NCBI RefSeq assembly: GCF_044962685.1
Contig: NZ_JBBKTX010000011.1
Coordinates: forward strand, 1-64,000
Source of the DNA: Oceanobacter antarcticus
Lineage (GTDB): Bacteria; Pseudomonadota; Gammaproteobacteria; Pseudomonadales; Oceanobacteraceae
DNA: 64,000 nt
Direction: 5' to 3'
The position numbers were made by a program, and so were the translations under genes. A model generated the notes under the pieces. The model was not told the DNA's origin, did not search any database, and saw only the letters and a list, made by a program, of their open reading frames with translations. Positions 19,011-26,774 of this stretch are shown piece after piece. Position 1 is the first letter of the stretch. Each line of letters begins with the position of its first letter.

Positions 19011-19621
19011 GCTGACATCCCCCTGATATCGGATTCATAGACTGGAAAGTAGAAAAACTCGTCAGGATTGTTCTGACGCAGCAACTCAACCAGCCTGGGG
19101 CTTAGCAGAACTGCGTTTATGGTTTTGTCCTTAGCTAACAACCCTGCCTCCCGCAGCATTCTGAACAGGACCTGCCGCAATTTATCGCGCGTTGAGGCGC
19201 TGGCATTATCCAGTTCGTCATGCCATTCCGATTTACGGTTATAGAAGGCATCGAAATCCTCAAAACTGAGATCCAGCTTCATCGCGACAAACCGTTCGTG
19301 TAGCACTTCCACCGCAAAGTCCGCGATAAAGCGGTACAGTCGGCACACGGCAACCCACAGAAGATGAGCCTGGTCCTGGTGGTTTGCCTCGGCCAGGAAA
19401 GTCAGTTCGCTTTCGGTCAACGTCTTCAGGCGTGCAATCGCCTCTCTACAGGTGCGCTTTGCCGTGCTTTCCGTTCTGGCCTGTAGCAGGTTGTCATGCA
19501 GCGCTTGAGCACGCACCTCATCCCAGTCACGGAGCGACAGGTACAGCTCGGCCAGCTTCACCGATTCGCGGTGATACAGGCTGCCGGACGTGAAGGAGAT
19601 GCGATACCGGCCTTGGGTCAT
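19007..19621 (-). CDS. brxA: BREX protein BrxA (DUF1819)
   Basis: BrxA (204 aa), DUF1819 family, a small helical protein structurally related to NusB in characterised systems (family knowledge). Family landmarks are SFTSGSLYHRESVKLAELYL at the N-terminus and KTINAVLLSPRLVELLRQNN near the C-terminus. Its ATG overlaps the stop of the upstream HTH gene (ATGA), and its stop overlaps the brxB start. It therefore opens the BREX core operon directly behind the regulator. Confidence 0.93.
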   Translation of the reverse strand: MTQGRYRISFTSGSLYHRESVKLAELYLSLRDWDEVRAQALHDNLLQARTESTAKRTCREAIARLKTLTESELTFLAEANHQDQAHLLWVAVCRLYRFIADFAVEVLHERFVAMKLDLSFEDFDAFYNRKSEWHDELDNASASTRDKLRQVLFRMLREAGLLAKDKTINAVLLSPRLVELLRQNNPDEFFYFPVYESDIRGMSA

Positions 19622-19827
19622 TCGGAACGCTCACCCTTGCTCGTCTCGGCGGCGCCACCGCCCTTGACCCACTCGTCTACTTCGACTTTTTTGAACTTCC
19701 AAAACCGCCCCATGCGGTGGGCGGGCATTGCGTGCTTGTCGATCCAGCGGTACACGGTGTCATTGCTGACACCGAGGTGCTTGCCTATTTCGTCTACGGA
19801 TAACCAGCGATCTTCCATCTCGGCCAT
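19618..19827 (-). CDS. Helix-turn-helix (excisionase/MerR-like) protein at the head of the BREX operon
   Basis: A 69-residue HTH_17-type protein. The core is WLSVDEIGKHLGVSNDTVYRW followed by a short wing (GRFWKFKKVEVDEWVK). The ATG at 19827 is chosen because AGGAAG lies seven bases upstream; an in-frame ATG at 19860 has no clear site. It is first in the operon and coupled to brxA by ATGA, so it is probably the local BREX regulator. Its HTH resembles excisionases, so a role in island excision is a weaker alternative. Confidence 0.8.
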   Translation of the reverse strand: MAEMEDRWLSVDEIGKHLGVSNDTVYRWIDKHAMPAHRMGRFWKFKKVEVDEWVKGGGAAETSKGERSE

Positions 19828-19918
19828 GTTTTCGCTTCCTATGGGCGATGGTGTTGCCACCTTATCTGAGGCGGCACGGTCTCATGGGCGGAACAGCCCT
19901 ACACTACATTGACTGATC

Positions 19919-19947
19919 AATATATAGAGGTACCACGCTGCATTCAA
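19919..19947 (-). promoter_or_regulatory. Sigma70-type promoter of the BREX operon
   Basis: Read on the minus strand, TTGAAT (-35) and TATATT (-10) are separated by exactly 17 bases, about 90 bases upstream of the first start codon at 19827. It is the only good promoter match seen between mobI and the HTH gene and would drive the whole minus-strand operon. Confidence 0.6.
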
Positions 19948-20060
19948 CCGATTTGACCCGGATAGACCAGCAAAGAACGGCATATATAGCCACCTGAAAT
20001 CTGGGCGATCCCATCAATAGCCCCACGCAATCAACACCTGCGGTGTGAGCGGCATGCCTT

Positions 20061-20672
20061 TTACCGCCAACAGCCCTCCTCGCTTGAGGGGCTTGCACTC
20101 CCGCTGGCAGCCTCCTTCAGTCCACCGAGGTGCTCCTCCAGATCTTTCAGGAGGCGTTCGCTTTTCCGCACGATTCGACAAAGCTCCGCCTGGTTGGCAT
20201 TGAGCCTTCGCAACATCTCAAAACCGGTCTCAGTCTCCATGATGAGCGGTTGCTCCCAATCCTGGGCCCGCGTGAAGGCCGGTTTGTGATAGCGGAACCG
20301 ACCTTCTTTGCGGATGTACTCACTGAACACTGATCGTCCCTCGCCGCTCTTCTGCTGGACGAAGCGATTGTAGTACCAGGACAACTCCAGCTTTCTTCTC
20401 CGGAGTCGGACGCGGCAGCCGAAGTGCCCGGGATAGCCGGGTGTCTGGTCGGTACGATGCGCGACGTTGTGGGACCAGAAGTGATCACAGAGCCGCTGCG
20501 CCAGATAGCGGTACCTCGCTTGCTCCACGTCCGCTTGCTGGTGAATCGCCGTCAGAAACTGACGGCATTGCGTTATGGCGGCTTTGATACCACGTTGGTG
20601 GTTCACATTTTGGGCTCGGCTGACCGCCTCCCACTCTTCGCAGATTTCCTGGTGGGTCATTCGTTTGCTCAT
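20061..20672 (-). CDS. MobI-like conjugative mobilization protein
   Basis: A 203-residue protein similar to MobI(A/C), the auxiliary factor that acts at oriT of SXT/R391 elements and IncA/C plasmids. Recognisable parts are a helical N-terminus, RVRLRRRKLELSWYYNRFVQQK, YIRKEGRFRYHKPAFTRAQDWE and a C-terminal coiled helix (AELCRIVRKSERLLKDLEEH). The ATG at 20672 has GAGGAG six bases upstream; the longer frame to 20903 adds low-complexity leader sequence. The gene is minus-strand with a 700-bp noncoding region upstream, where MobI genes usually have their oriT. It points to a mobilizable island rather than a self-transmissible one, as no relaxase or type IV secretion genes are seen in the window. 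Confidence 0.65.
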   Translation of the reverse strand: MSKRMTHQEICEEWEAVSRAQNVNHQRGIKAAITQCRQFLTAIHQQADVEQARYRYLAQRLCDHFWSHNVAHRTDQTPGYPGHFGCRVRLRRRKLELSWYYNRFVQQKSGEGRSVFSEYIRKEGRFRYHKPAFTRAQDWEQPLIMETETGFEMLRRLNANQAELCRIVRKSERLLKDLEEHLGGLKEAASGSASPSSEEGCWR

Positions 20673-21091
20673 GGCTGGCTCCTCGCTATGGATTTGCCAA
20701 CAATCGTAAGCAACTGAGTGCTTGAAGCTGCCATGCGCTTTTGCCTTTTTCGGACGAAAAGACAGAGTTGGAGGCAGACTCCTTCCTTCAAGCCATGGGA
20801 CCTTTCCAATTCCTGTCCACGTAACTACCTGATTTGGGACTTTGCCGCTGCGCTCCCACACTCCATGAAATAGCTCGCATGGGCTGAAGGGTCCGCGTTC
20901 CATTATTTATTTGGGACCCTGGCTTACCACCTCAGTGACAACACCGGTATACAGTGGCGTTACTTCCTCGGGGTACTTACAAGGGGCTTGGAAGAGACCT
21001 TTTGGAGCACCGGTGTGATGCAGGCACGTCCCGTGAAATAACAGGGTCTCGACAAGGCTTTTTGAGAGGCTGTTTTGATCACGTCCAGCAT

Positions 21092-21113
21092 TGACTTTCA
21101 CATGTGAAAGTCA
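21092..21113. repeat. Perfect 22-bp palindrome
   Basis: The half-site TGACTTTCACA is followed immediately by its exact reverse complement TGTGAAAGTCA. The length and perfection suggest a dimeric regulator's operator or a relaxosome protein site in the candidate oriT region. Confidence 0.85.
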
Positions 21114-21334
21114 GCGGGAGTTACCGCTTCATAAAATGATGCCGTGATGATGGCGGCTAGCGGAGACTGTTCACATTTTCGCCAGAATTTATCCAAAAAC
21201 CGATGGCCGCCACATAGAAAGCGCCTAAACCCTAAAATTTATCCTTTAAATTCAGTGTTTTAATATCTTTTTCTCTTTGCGCCCAAATTGGCCAATTCCA
21301 CGGTTCTGGTGTGAATTCAGGACTATTCATAATC

Positions 21335-21365
21335 ACTCCTGACCGTTAAACAACGAATCAGGAGT
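21335..21365 (+). promoter_or_regulatory. Inverted repeat hiding the ribosome-binding site of the AlpA-like gene
   Basis: ACTCCTGA (21335-21342) is complementary to TCAGGAGT (21358-21365), with a 15-base loop. The right arm contains the AGGAG ribosome-binding site of the gene starting at 21371. In RNA the hairpin would mask it; in DNA it could be an operator. Confidence 0.55.
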
Positions 21366-21370
21366 GGATT

Positions 21371-21571
21371 ATGCAACGACAGTATTTCAACGAGACGAAC
21401 GAGCGTTTGCTCACCTATGAAGAGGTTTGTGCCGTCACCCAGCTTTCGCAAGCCACGCTTCGACGGTACGTGAAAGCCGGTCGTTTCCCTGCCCCCATAA
21501 AGCCAAGCCCGCAAGGAAGGGCCGTCAGGTTCCGGATTCAGGATGTTCGTGACTGGCTAGACCGGCTGTGA
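21371..21571 (+). CDS. AlpA-family helix-turn-helix regulator
   Basis: A 66-residue AlpA/MerR-type HTH protein: LTYEEVCAVTQLSQATLRRYVK then a wing ending AVRFRIQDVRDWLDRL. AGGAG lies nine bases upstream of the ATG. AlpA proteins activate or assist excision of P4-like elements and islands. It heads a plus-strand operon with the DUF927 gene, whose ATG follows 11 bases after its stop codon, and a second AlpA-like gene, just before the integrase. Confidence 0.8.
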   Translation: MQRQYFNETNERLLTYEEVCAVTQLSQATLRRYVKAGRFPAPIKPSPQGRAVRFRIQDVRDWLDRL

Positions 21572-21582
21572 CGGAGGCGCGA

Positions 21583-23307
21583 ATGAAATATCAATTGAGA
21601 GACTCAGGGCTGTACTGCTACAGCTCTGAAGAGTGGCAGAGGGTTGGCGGGTGGATAGAGGTTGTTGCCCGAACCCGCCTCTCCAATAAAAAACACGGCC
21701 ACGGCGCGCTGCTGCAGTGGAAAAATATGGACAACGTCCTGCTGCGCGAGGTGGTGTATGCGAGGACTCTGAACGGTGATAACGCTCGTCAGATACGAGA
21801 GCTGTTGGTGGACACCGGCTACCCGCTCGAACCCGGCAATATTAGCTGGACACGACTGCAGCGGTATTTGCTGGAGGAAATGGCAAAGGCGCCTCCGGCC
21901 ACAACCGTCGACCGCAGCGGCTGGCATGGGCCTATTTTCGCGACGAGCAGCTGGACGGCAGGTCAGGCGGATGAGCAGCACCACTTTGTAGGGCAGCTAT
22001 CGACCTCACCGTTGCTCCAGGAAAGCGGGTCTCTTCAAGACTGGCAGAATCAAGTGGGGAAGCTCTGTGGCGGCAACCCGCTGGCGATCCTCAGCGTCGG
22101 GGTGGCTCTCGCGGCGCCCCTGCTAAAGCATGCGGAGCTTGAAAATGGGGCCTTTCACTTGGTTGGTAATAGCTCCACCGGGAAAACGACGTTGCTGCAG
22201 GTGGCCGCGAGTGTTTGTGGAGCACCAACGTTCGTGAGGAACTGGGTAGCGAATGCCAATGGCTTGGCAGCCGTCGCTGCTGAGCACAACGACATGTTGT
22301 TAGCGTTGGACGAGATTGGCCTGGCTCGGCCGGAAGATGTCGATGTGGCGACGTATCACATAATGACCGGTGCCAGTAAGCTGCGCGCGAATATCTCAGG
22401 GGATCTTGCTGAACAAACGCACTGGCGAACGCTGGCGTTAAGTACTGGTGAGGTATGGCTGTCGGAAGTGTTTCAGGAAATAGGAAAGTCGGTTAAAGCC
22501 GGCCAAGAGAATCGTCTTGTCGAGATCCCCGTTTTTGGAAAATTTGGAGCCTTTGACGAGGTGCATGGCTTCAGCAGCCCCCAAGAGTTCGTGGACGCGT
22601 TGAAAAGCCGCACCAGGCACTACCATGGCACGCTGTTCCGGCACTGGCTTGAGCGTCTCACAGAAGATGTGGATGACTTGCCCGGCTATATCCAGAATGA
22701 GGTCGCCCGGTTGACGGACCAATGGAAGACCTCTCATATGGCTTCGCAAGTCCTCCGGGTGATCAGGCGGTTCGCACTGATCACCGCTGCTCTGTGCCTA
22801 GCCTGCCGGAACTACCTACTCCCCTGGTCGGAAGCGGAGTCAGTTCGAGCGGTACACCAAGCAGTTGGAGCCTGGCTTCGGAGCCGAGGTCACATCTTCA
22901 ATTCGGAGGAGCACCGCATTTTGGCTCGCCTTCGCGATGCGATTTACAAATGGAATCACCGCCTTGTTGACATAGAGCGGGGGGATTACGGAAGAGCAAT
23001 TGGTCTGCGACGCAAAGTGGCCGGTGAGACGCAGTGGCTGATACCCAAAAATACTCTGATCAAGGAGCTTGGCCTTCGTAGTCGATACACTCGGGAAATT
23101 GAGCCGCTTATCCAGAGAGATTTCATGGAAACCAATGAGCAGAGCCGTGGCACCATGAAAATCAAGCTGCGGGATCGATCGGAGCGTTTTTTCGCCCTGT
23201 GGCCTGATCGCATCAAGGCGTATTGGGAAGCGCTACCGGATGGAGATGGACTTTCCCAGTTTCCCACTATTCCCACTGGTGATTCGGAGGTAGAGGAGGA
23301 TGATTGA
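21583..23307 (+). CDS. DUF927 domain-containing ATPase (island replication/maintenance)
   Basis: A 574-residue DUF927 protein, a superfamily of helicase/primase-like P-loop ATPases found on plasmids, prophages and integrative elements. Walker A is NSSTGKTTLLQ (about residue 202), Walker B LLALDEIGLARPED, and a sensor-like block is ALSTGEVWLSE. The N-terminus has the GDNARQIRELLVDTGYP and ATTVDRSGWHGPIF blocks typical of the family. An ATG at 21583 with GGAGG seven bases upstream is preferred over the GTG at 21568. It probably supports replication or stability of the excised island. No separate primase domain is visible. Confidence 0.8.
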   Translation: MKYQLRDSGLYCYSSEEWQRVGGWIEVVARTRLSNKKHGHGALLQWKNMDNVLLREVVYARTLNGDNARQIRELLVDTGYPLEPGNISWTRLQRYLLEEMAKAPPATTVDRSGWHGPIFATSSWTAGQADEQHHFVGQLSTSPLLQESGSLQDWQNQVGKLCGGNPLAILSVGVALAAPLLKHAELENGAFHLVGNSSTGKTTLLQVAASVCGAPTFVRNWVANANGLAAVAAEHNDMLLALDEIGLARPEDVDVATYHIMTGASKLRANISGDLAEQTHWRTLALSTGEVWLSEVFQEIGKSVKAGQENRLVEIPVFGKFGAFDEVHGFSSPQEFVDALKSRTRHYHGTLFRHWLERLTEDVDDLPGYIQNEVARLTDQWKTSHMASQVLRVIRRFALITAALCLACRNYLLPWSEAESVRAVHQAVGAWLRSRGHIFNSEEHRILARLRDAIYKWNHRLVDIERGDYGRAIGLRRKVAGETQWLIPKNTLIKELGLRSRYTREIEPLIQRDFMETNEQSRGTMKIKLRDRSERFFALWPDRIKAYWEALPDGDGLSQFPTIPTGDSEVEEDD

Positions 23308-23542
23308 TAAAACCTTCAGTCCGCCTTCGGAAGAGGTGCGCACCAAGCTTCTGGCTCGTTCTGGACAGTGTGAGCGGCTGGTTCGGGAGTCGGACCGTCG
23401 AACGATTACGGGTGTCAGTCGGACGCAGTGGTGGACTTTGGAAAGAAAGCGAGTGGCTCCGGCAGGGCTCAAGTTGGGCTGCAACTCGGTGGCGTGGCGA
23501 CTATCGGATCTGTTGGCTTGGATCGAACAGCAAGGGGCTTGA
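23300..23542 (+). CDS. AlpA-like phage regulatory protein
   Basis: An 80-residue AlpA-type protein: RTITGVSRTQWWTLERKRVAPAG is the HTH and LGCNSVAWRLSDLLAWIEQQ the wing and last helix. Its ATG overlaps the end of the DUF927 gene by eight bases, with GAGG just upstream. It lies next to the convergent integrase, the normal place for an excision factor (recombination directionality factor). Two AlpA-like proteins flanking one ATPase suggest a division between regulation and excision (inference). Confidence 0.75.
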   Translation: MIDKTFSPPSEEVRTKLLARSGQCERLVRESDRRTITGVSRTQWWTLERKRVAPAGLKLGCNSVAWRLSDLLAWIEQQGA

Positions 23543-23555
23543 TTTGGCCCCTTTT
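23532..23555 (+). terminator. Intrinsic terminator between alpA-like gene and integrase
   Basis: Stem AAGGGGC / GCCCCTT with an 8-base loop and T-run. It overlaps the stop codon of the AlpA-like gene (23540-23542), so the hairpin begins within the coding sequence. It separates two convergent genes. Confidence 0.75.
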
Positions 23556-24795
23556 ACTCTCCAGAACTAACTTCACCTCTCACGATGGGCGCTAACCATT
23601 CGCAGAGCGCCTCGTGAGCCTCTTTTCGTTCTTCAAAATACGCATGCTTGTTATAGACCCGGTCAGTCCGGTTGCCGGGCAGCTGATTCAGGCAGCGCTG
23701 GGCCAGATTGTCATCAAAGCCGAGCTTACCCAGTTTCGTACGGGCCGTGCCGCGAAGATCGTGGACGCGGCGCTTGTCAAATGAGAAGAGCTTTTTCTCA
23801 AAGAGCTTCTTGAGCGCATGGTTGAGCGTATTCTCGCATACGTGCGGAGTCCGTGCTTTTTTGCTGATCCTGCGAGCTGGGAAGACCCACTCACTCCCAC
23901 AGGAGCGTACTTTCAGTTCATTCAACCATTCCACGGCGGGTTCCGCCAACGGGATATCGATGGCCCTTCTCTTTTTGGTCCTTTCCTCGGGCAGGTACCA
24001 GATACGGTTCTCCAGATCGAATTCCGACCAAGGCGCTGCCAGAAGCTCCATTTTTCTCGTACAGGTCGCAATCAACAAAGCACAGGCCAGGTAGTTTTCA
24101 CGGCTGAACTGCGCCGGAATAACCCGGAGCTTGTTGAAGAACTCAATGACCTCTTCCTCATTCATCGGGTAGTTGGCGGCCTTCTCCTCCCCACCGGCAT
24201 CCCTGGGGCGGAATGGCGAGGCGGGATTGAACCGGGTGACGTCCAGTTTGATGCCATGATCAAACAGGTTCCTCAGCAGACGCATCAAGTCATTTGAGAG
24301 GGTCGGGCGAGGCTTATTGTCGTCATAACCATTGGCCACGTCGCGCAGGATTTCACTGACATCCACTGGCCGGATCTTTTCCAGTTCCACCTTCCCGATG
24401 CGCCAGGCGACCTCACGCTCGTACAGGCTCTTCTCTTTATGGTGAGACGCGATTTCTCGTTTGCGAAGCTCGTAGTAGTCCGCGTACAGGTCATTGAGCG
24501 TTTTGAAGGGGTTTTGGTTGACCTTCTGCCGCTCTTGAACCGGGTCAGCACCCTCACGCTTGATCGCCAACCTCAGCTTCGCCGCCTCATCACGGGCGTC
24601 GGCCAATGACCAGTCGTCCACCTTGCCGATGGTGTATTCGCGCCGGAGCTTGGTAGCTGGGGTGGTATAGCGCAGCATCCAGTAGGCATCGCCGCGCTTC
24701 GGGGTCATGAGGTAGAGACCATTGCCATCGGCATGCCGCACGGATGGCTTCTCTTTGATCAGTTTCTTGACGGTCTTGTCGTATAGCTTGCCCAC
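23554..24795 (-). CDS. Tyrosine-type site-specific integrase of the genomic island
   Basis: A 413-residue P4-type integrase. The N-terminus is a DUF4102-like domain (GLYLMTPKRGDAYWMLRY, TIGKVDDWSLADARDEA) followed by a SAM-like core-binding domain. Catalytic residues are an Arg in ATCTRKMELLAAPW (about residue 245), the HDLRGTARTK box (about 344) and the nucleophile Tyr in RVYNKHAYFEER (about 384). It starts with GTG, with AAGG seven bases upstream. It lies 184 bases from the 3' end of yicC, an insertion site used by SXT-mobilized islands. It would catalyse integration and excision of the island at that site. Confidence 0.92.
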   Translation of the reverse strand: MGKLYDKTVKKLIKEKPSVRHADGNGLYLMTPKRGDAYWMLRYTTPATKLRREYTIGKVDDWSLADARDEAAKLRLAIKREGADPVQERQKVNQNPFKTLNDLYADYYELRKREIASHHKEKSLYEREVAWRIGKVELEKIRPVDVSEILRDVANGYDDNKPRPTLSNDLMRLLRNLFDHGIKLDVTRFNPASPFRPRDAGGEEKAANYPMNEEEVIEFFNKLRVIPAQFSRENYLACALLIATCTRKMELLAAPWSEFDLENRIWYLPEERTKKRRAIDIPLAEPAVEWLNELKVRSCGSEWVFPARRISKKARTPHVCENTLNHALKKLFEKKLFSFDKRRVHDLRGTARTKLGKLGFDDNLAQRCLNQLPGNRTDRVYNKHAYFEERKEAHEALCEWLAPIVRGEVSSGE

Positions 24796-24811
24796 TTTCC
24801 TGCCTTAAAAA

Positions 24812-24863
24812 ATTGGGGAGTACAATCTCGCCGATACAATATAGCGAGAAAATACTCCCCAAT
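24812..24863 (-). promoter_or_regulatory. Nested inverted repeat around the integrase promoter
   Basis: Outer arms ATTGGGGAGTA (24812-24822) and TACTCCCCAAT (24853-24863) are a perfect 11-bp match; inner arms CTCGC and GCGAG (24827-24831, 24844-24848) nest inside. Read on the minus strand a TATATT -10 box (24838-24843) lies in the centre with a TAGATT -35-like box 17 bases upstream. Binding to the repeat would cover the -10 box, so this is a likely operator, or an arm-type integrase site. Confidence 0.6.
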
Positions 24864-24974
24864 CTACTACCCATAACTACCCAAACTTGGCAGAACTTAC
24901 ATGAACGCGGTGACCGTTAAAATTTCATAAGCCTTTGATTTTTAATGGACTAAAGAACAGTGATGAACACCCAA

Positions 24975-25005
24975 GAACATCACTCTATGTTCTGGATCTG
25001 CTCGC
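24975..25005. other. Probable attachment site (attL or attR) at the 3' end of yicC
   Basis: The yicC stop codon is at 24980-24982 and the integrase lies just left of it. Integrase-bearing islands at this location recombine within the last codons of yicC (QIQNIE). The second half-site must be left of position 1; no second copy was found inside the window, so core length and exact position are inferred. Confidence 0.5.
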
Positions 25006-25855
25006 GCATTTGCTCGATTTGTACTTTCATTTCGACAGCCGCTTGTGTGGTGACCGTGGTCAGCGATTTTGAGGACAGGGTATTTGCCTCACGATTCAGC
25101 TCTTGCATCATAAAGTCGAGCCGACGGCCAATCGGTTCCGGGCGCTTTATAATGGCTTTGACTTCCTGGATATGAGTACGCAAGCGGTCGAGTTCTTCGG
25201 CGACATCGGCTTTTTGTGCCAGTATCACCATTTCCTGTTCCAGCCGTTCAGGATTGGCAGCGTTTTCCCGTTCCCCCAGCATATCGGCAAGGCGATGTTG
25301 TAATTGTTGCCGTTGGGCGGCCAGCGCTTCTGGCAGGTGAGCTTCCACCTTGGCCACCAGGCTGCTCATATTATCCAGGCGTTGGAGAATTAAGTCCGCC
25401 AGACTCTGACCTTCACGAGCGCGACGCTGACTGACGGTTTTCAGGCAGTCTTCAAAGGCTTGCAAGGTGGCCTGTTGAACGACCTTGGCGTCGACAGTTT
25501 CGTTTTCCATCACACCGGGCCATTGCAGAATATCGAGCACATTGGCAGCGGCGGCTGTCGGGACACTGGCTGTGGCGGCGGTTATGGCTTGGTTGAGTTG
25601 CTTCAGCAGCGGCTGATTCAGATTTAATGCCTGAACTTGCTGGCCGGATTGTAGCCGCAATGCACATTCCACCTTGCCGCGATTGAGATGTTTTTTCATC
25701 AGTTCACGCAGTGCCGGTTCCAGTTCGCGGAAGCTGTCGGGCAAGCGGAAATGCGGTTCCAGATAGCGATGGTTTACCGACCGCAGCTCCCAGATAACCT
25801 GGCCGGCGGGTGTGTCGGCCTGCTGGCGGGCAAAGGCTGTCATGCTGTAAACCAT
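24980..25855 (-). CDS. yicC: YicC family endoribonuclease
   Basis: YicC (291 aa from the chosen start), a conserved protein shown in E. coli to be an endoribonuclease linked to small-RNA turnover. Family landmarks are the start VYSMTAFARQ, WELRSVNHRYLEPHFRLP, and the C-terminal EPIGRRLDFMMQELNREANTL with the closing EQIQNIE. The ATG at 25855 has GGAG seven bases upstream; the extra 11 codons to 25888 are unlikely. The gene is complete despite island insertion at its 3' end. It is divergent from rph. Confidence 0.93.
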   Translation of the reverse strand: MVYSMTAFARQQADTPAGQVIWELRSVNHRYLEPHFRLPDSFRELEPALRELMKKHLNRGKVECALRLQSGQQVQALNLNQPLLKQLNQAITAATASVPTAAAANVLDILQWPGVMENETVDAKVVQQATLQAFEDCLKTVSQRRAREGQSLADLILQRLDNMSSLVAKVEAHLPEALAAQRQQLQHRLADMLGERENAANPERLEQEMVILAQKADVAEELDRLRTHIQEVKAIIKRPEPIGRRLDFMMQELNREANTLSSKSLTTVTTQAAVEMKVQIEQMREQIQNIE

Positions 25856-25966
25856 GGTGTTTCTCCGTTCGTTTATCGTGTTGGGCATTGTAGCGGTGGC
25901 CAGACACCCCTGCTATGTCGTTATAATGCCGCCCCAATATGTTTGAAGCACAGAAAAGGAAATTGT

Positions 25967-26683
25967 ATGAGACCCAGTGGTCGCGCCCTTGATCAACTCC
26001 GCGAAGTTCGCATTACCCGTCACTACACTAAACATGCGGAAGGTTCTGTGTTGGTAGAATTTGGTGACACCAAGGTAATTTGTACCGCCAGTGTGGAGAC
26101 CAGTGTGCCACCTTTTCTGCGTGGCAAGGGCCAGGGTTGGGTCACGGCAGAATACGGTATGCTGCCACGCTCAACCGGCTCGCGCATGATTCGTGAAGCC
26201 GCCAAAGGCAAACAGCAGGGTCGGACGGTGGAAATTTCCCGTCTGATTGGCCGCAGCCTGCGCGCAGCGGTGGATCTGAAAGCGTTGGGTGAAAACACTA
26301 TTGCCATTGATTGCGATGTGATTCAGGCCGATGGCGGTACTCGCACGGCGGCGATTACCGGTGCTTGTGTCGCGTTGGTGGATGCGATGAGCTGGTTAAA
26401 GAAAAACGGCAAGGTGAAGGGAGAGCCGTTGAAGCAGATGATTGCCGCAGTCTCTGTCGGTATTTACAAGGGTGAGTCGGTGCTGGATCTGGATTACCTG
26501 GAAGACTCCGACGCCGAAACCGATATGAATGTGATCATGACAGCCAATGGCGGTTTTGTCGAAGTGCAGGGCACCGCCGAAGGTAACACCTTCACCCGTG
26601 ATGAGCTGAATGCCATGCTGGCGCTGGCGGAGAAAGGCATTAATGAGTTGTCTCAGAAGCAAATCGACGCATTGAACAGCTGA
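25967..26683 (+). CDS. rph: Ribonuclease PH
   Basis: RNase PH (238 aa), a phosphorolytic 3'-5' exoribonuclease that trims tRNA 3' ends. The start RPSGRALDQLREVRITRHYT, the phosphate-binding TGSRMIREAAKGKQQGRT and ALGENTIAIDCDVIQADGGT are all present. The ATG at 25967 has AAGGAA upstream; the longer frame to 25688 runs back through yicC and is spurious. A terminator follows at 26704. Confidence 0.96.
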   Translation: MRPSGRALDQLREVRITRHYTKHAEGSVLVEFGDTKVICTASVETSVPPFLRGKGQGWVTAEYGMLPRSTGSRMIREAAKGKQQGRTVEISRLIGRSLRAAVDLKALGENTIAIDCDVIQADGGTRTAAITGACVALVDAMSWLKKNGKVKGEPLKQMIAAVSVGIYKGESVLDLDYLEDSDAETDMNVIMTANGGFVEVQGTAEGNTFTRDELNAMLALAEKGINELSQKQIDALNS

Positions 26684-26703
26684 TTCGTCGTTTTGAGTAC
26701 CCC

Positions 26704-26737
26704 AGCCCGCAGGCGTTTGGCCAGGCGGGCTTTTTTA
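26704..26737 (+). terminator. Intrinsic terminator after rph
   Basis: Stem AGCCCGC (26704-26710) pairs with GCGGGCT (26725-26731), followed by a run of Ts. It lies 20 bases after the rph stop and before the convergent crc gene. Confidence 0.85.
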
Positions 26738-26774
26738 TGGCTGGTGTTTGTGTGGCCGTCCGTCGCCCCAGGAC

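Larger units (their letters stand above)
20673..21370. other. Noncoding region upstream of mobI: candidate oriT and regulatory region
   Basis: No convincing gene in about 700 bases. It holds an inverted repeat AGGGTCC/GGACCCT (20888-20894 and 20914-20920), a perfect 22-bp palindrome (21092-21113), an A/T-rich stretch (about 21,175-21,290) and a hairpin over the ribosome-binding site of the first AlpA-like gene. In SXT-type elements oriT lies next to mobI, so an oriT here is a reasonable inference. Confidence 0.45.

Noticed and set aside
19904..20098. 64-residue minus-strand frame before the BREX operon
   Set aside because: It crosses the predicted BREX promoter and has no good start site.
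1..24980. CRISPR array or tRNA attachment site in the island
   Set aside because: No regularly spaced repeats and no tRNA-like sequence were found; the integrase lies at yicC instead.
24975..25005. Second copy of the yicC 3' end inside the window
   Set aside because: No matching copy was found, so the other island boundary must be left of position 1.
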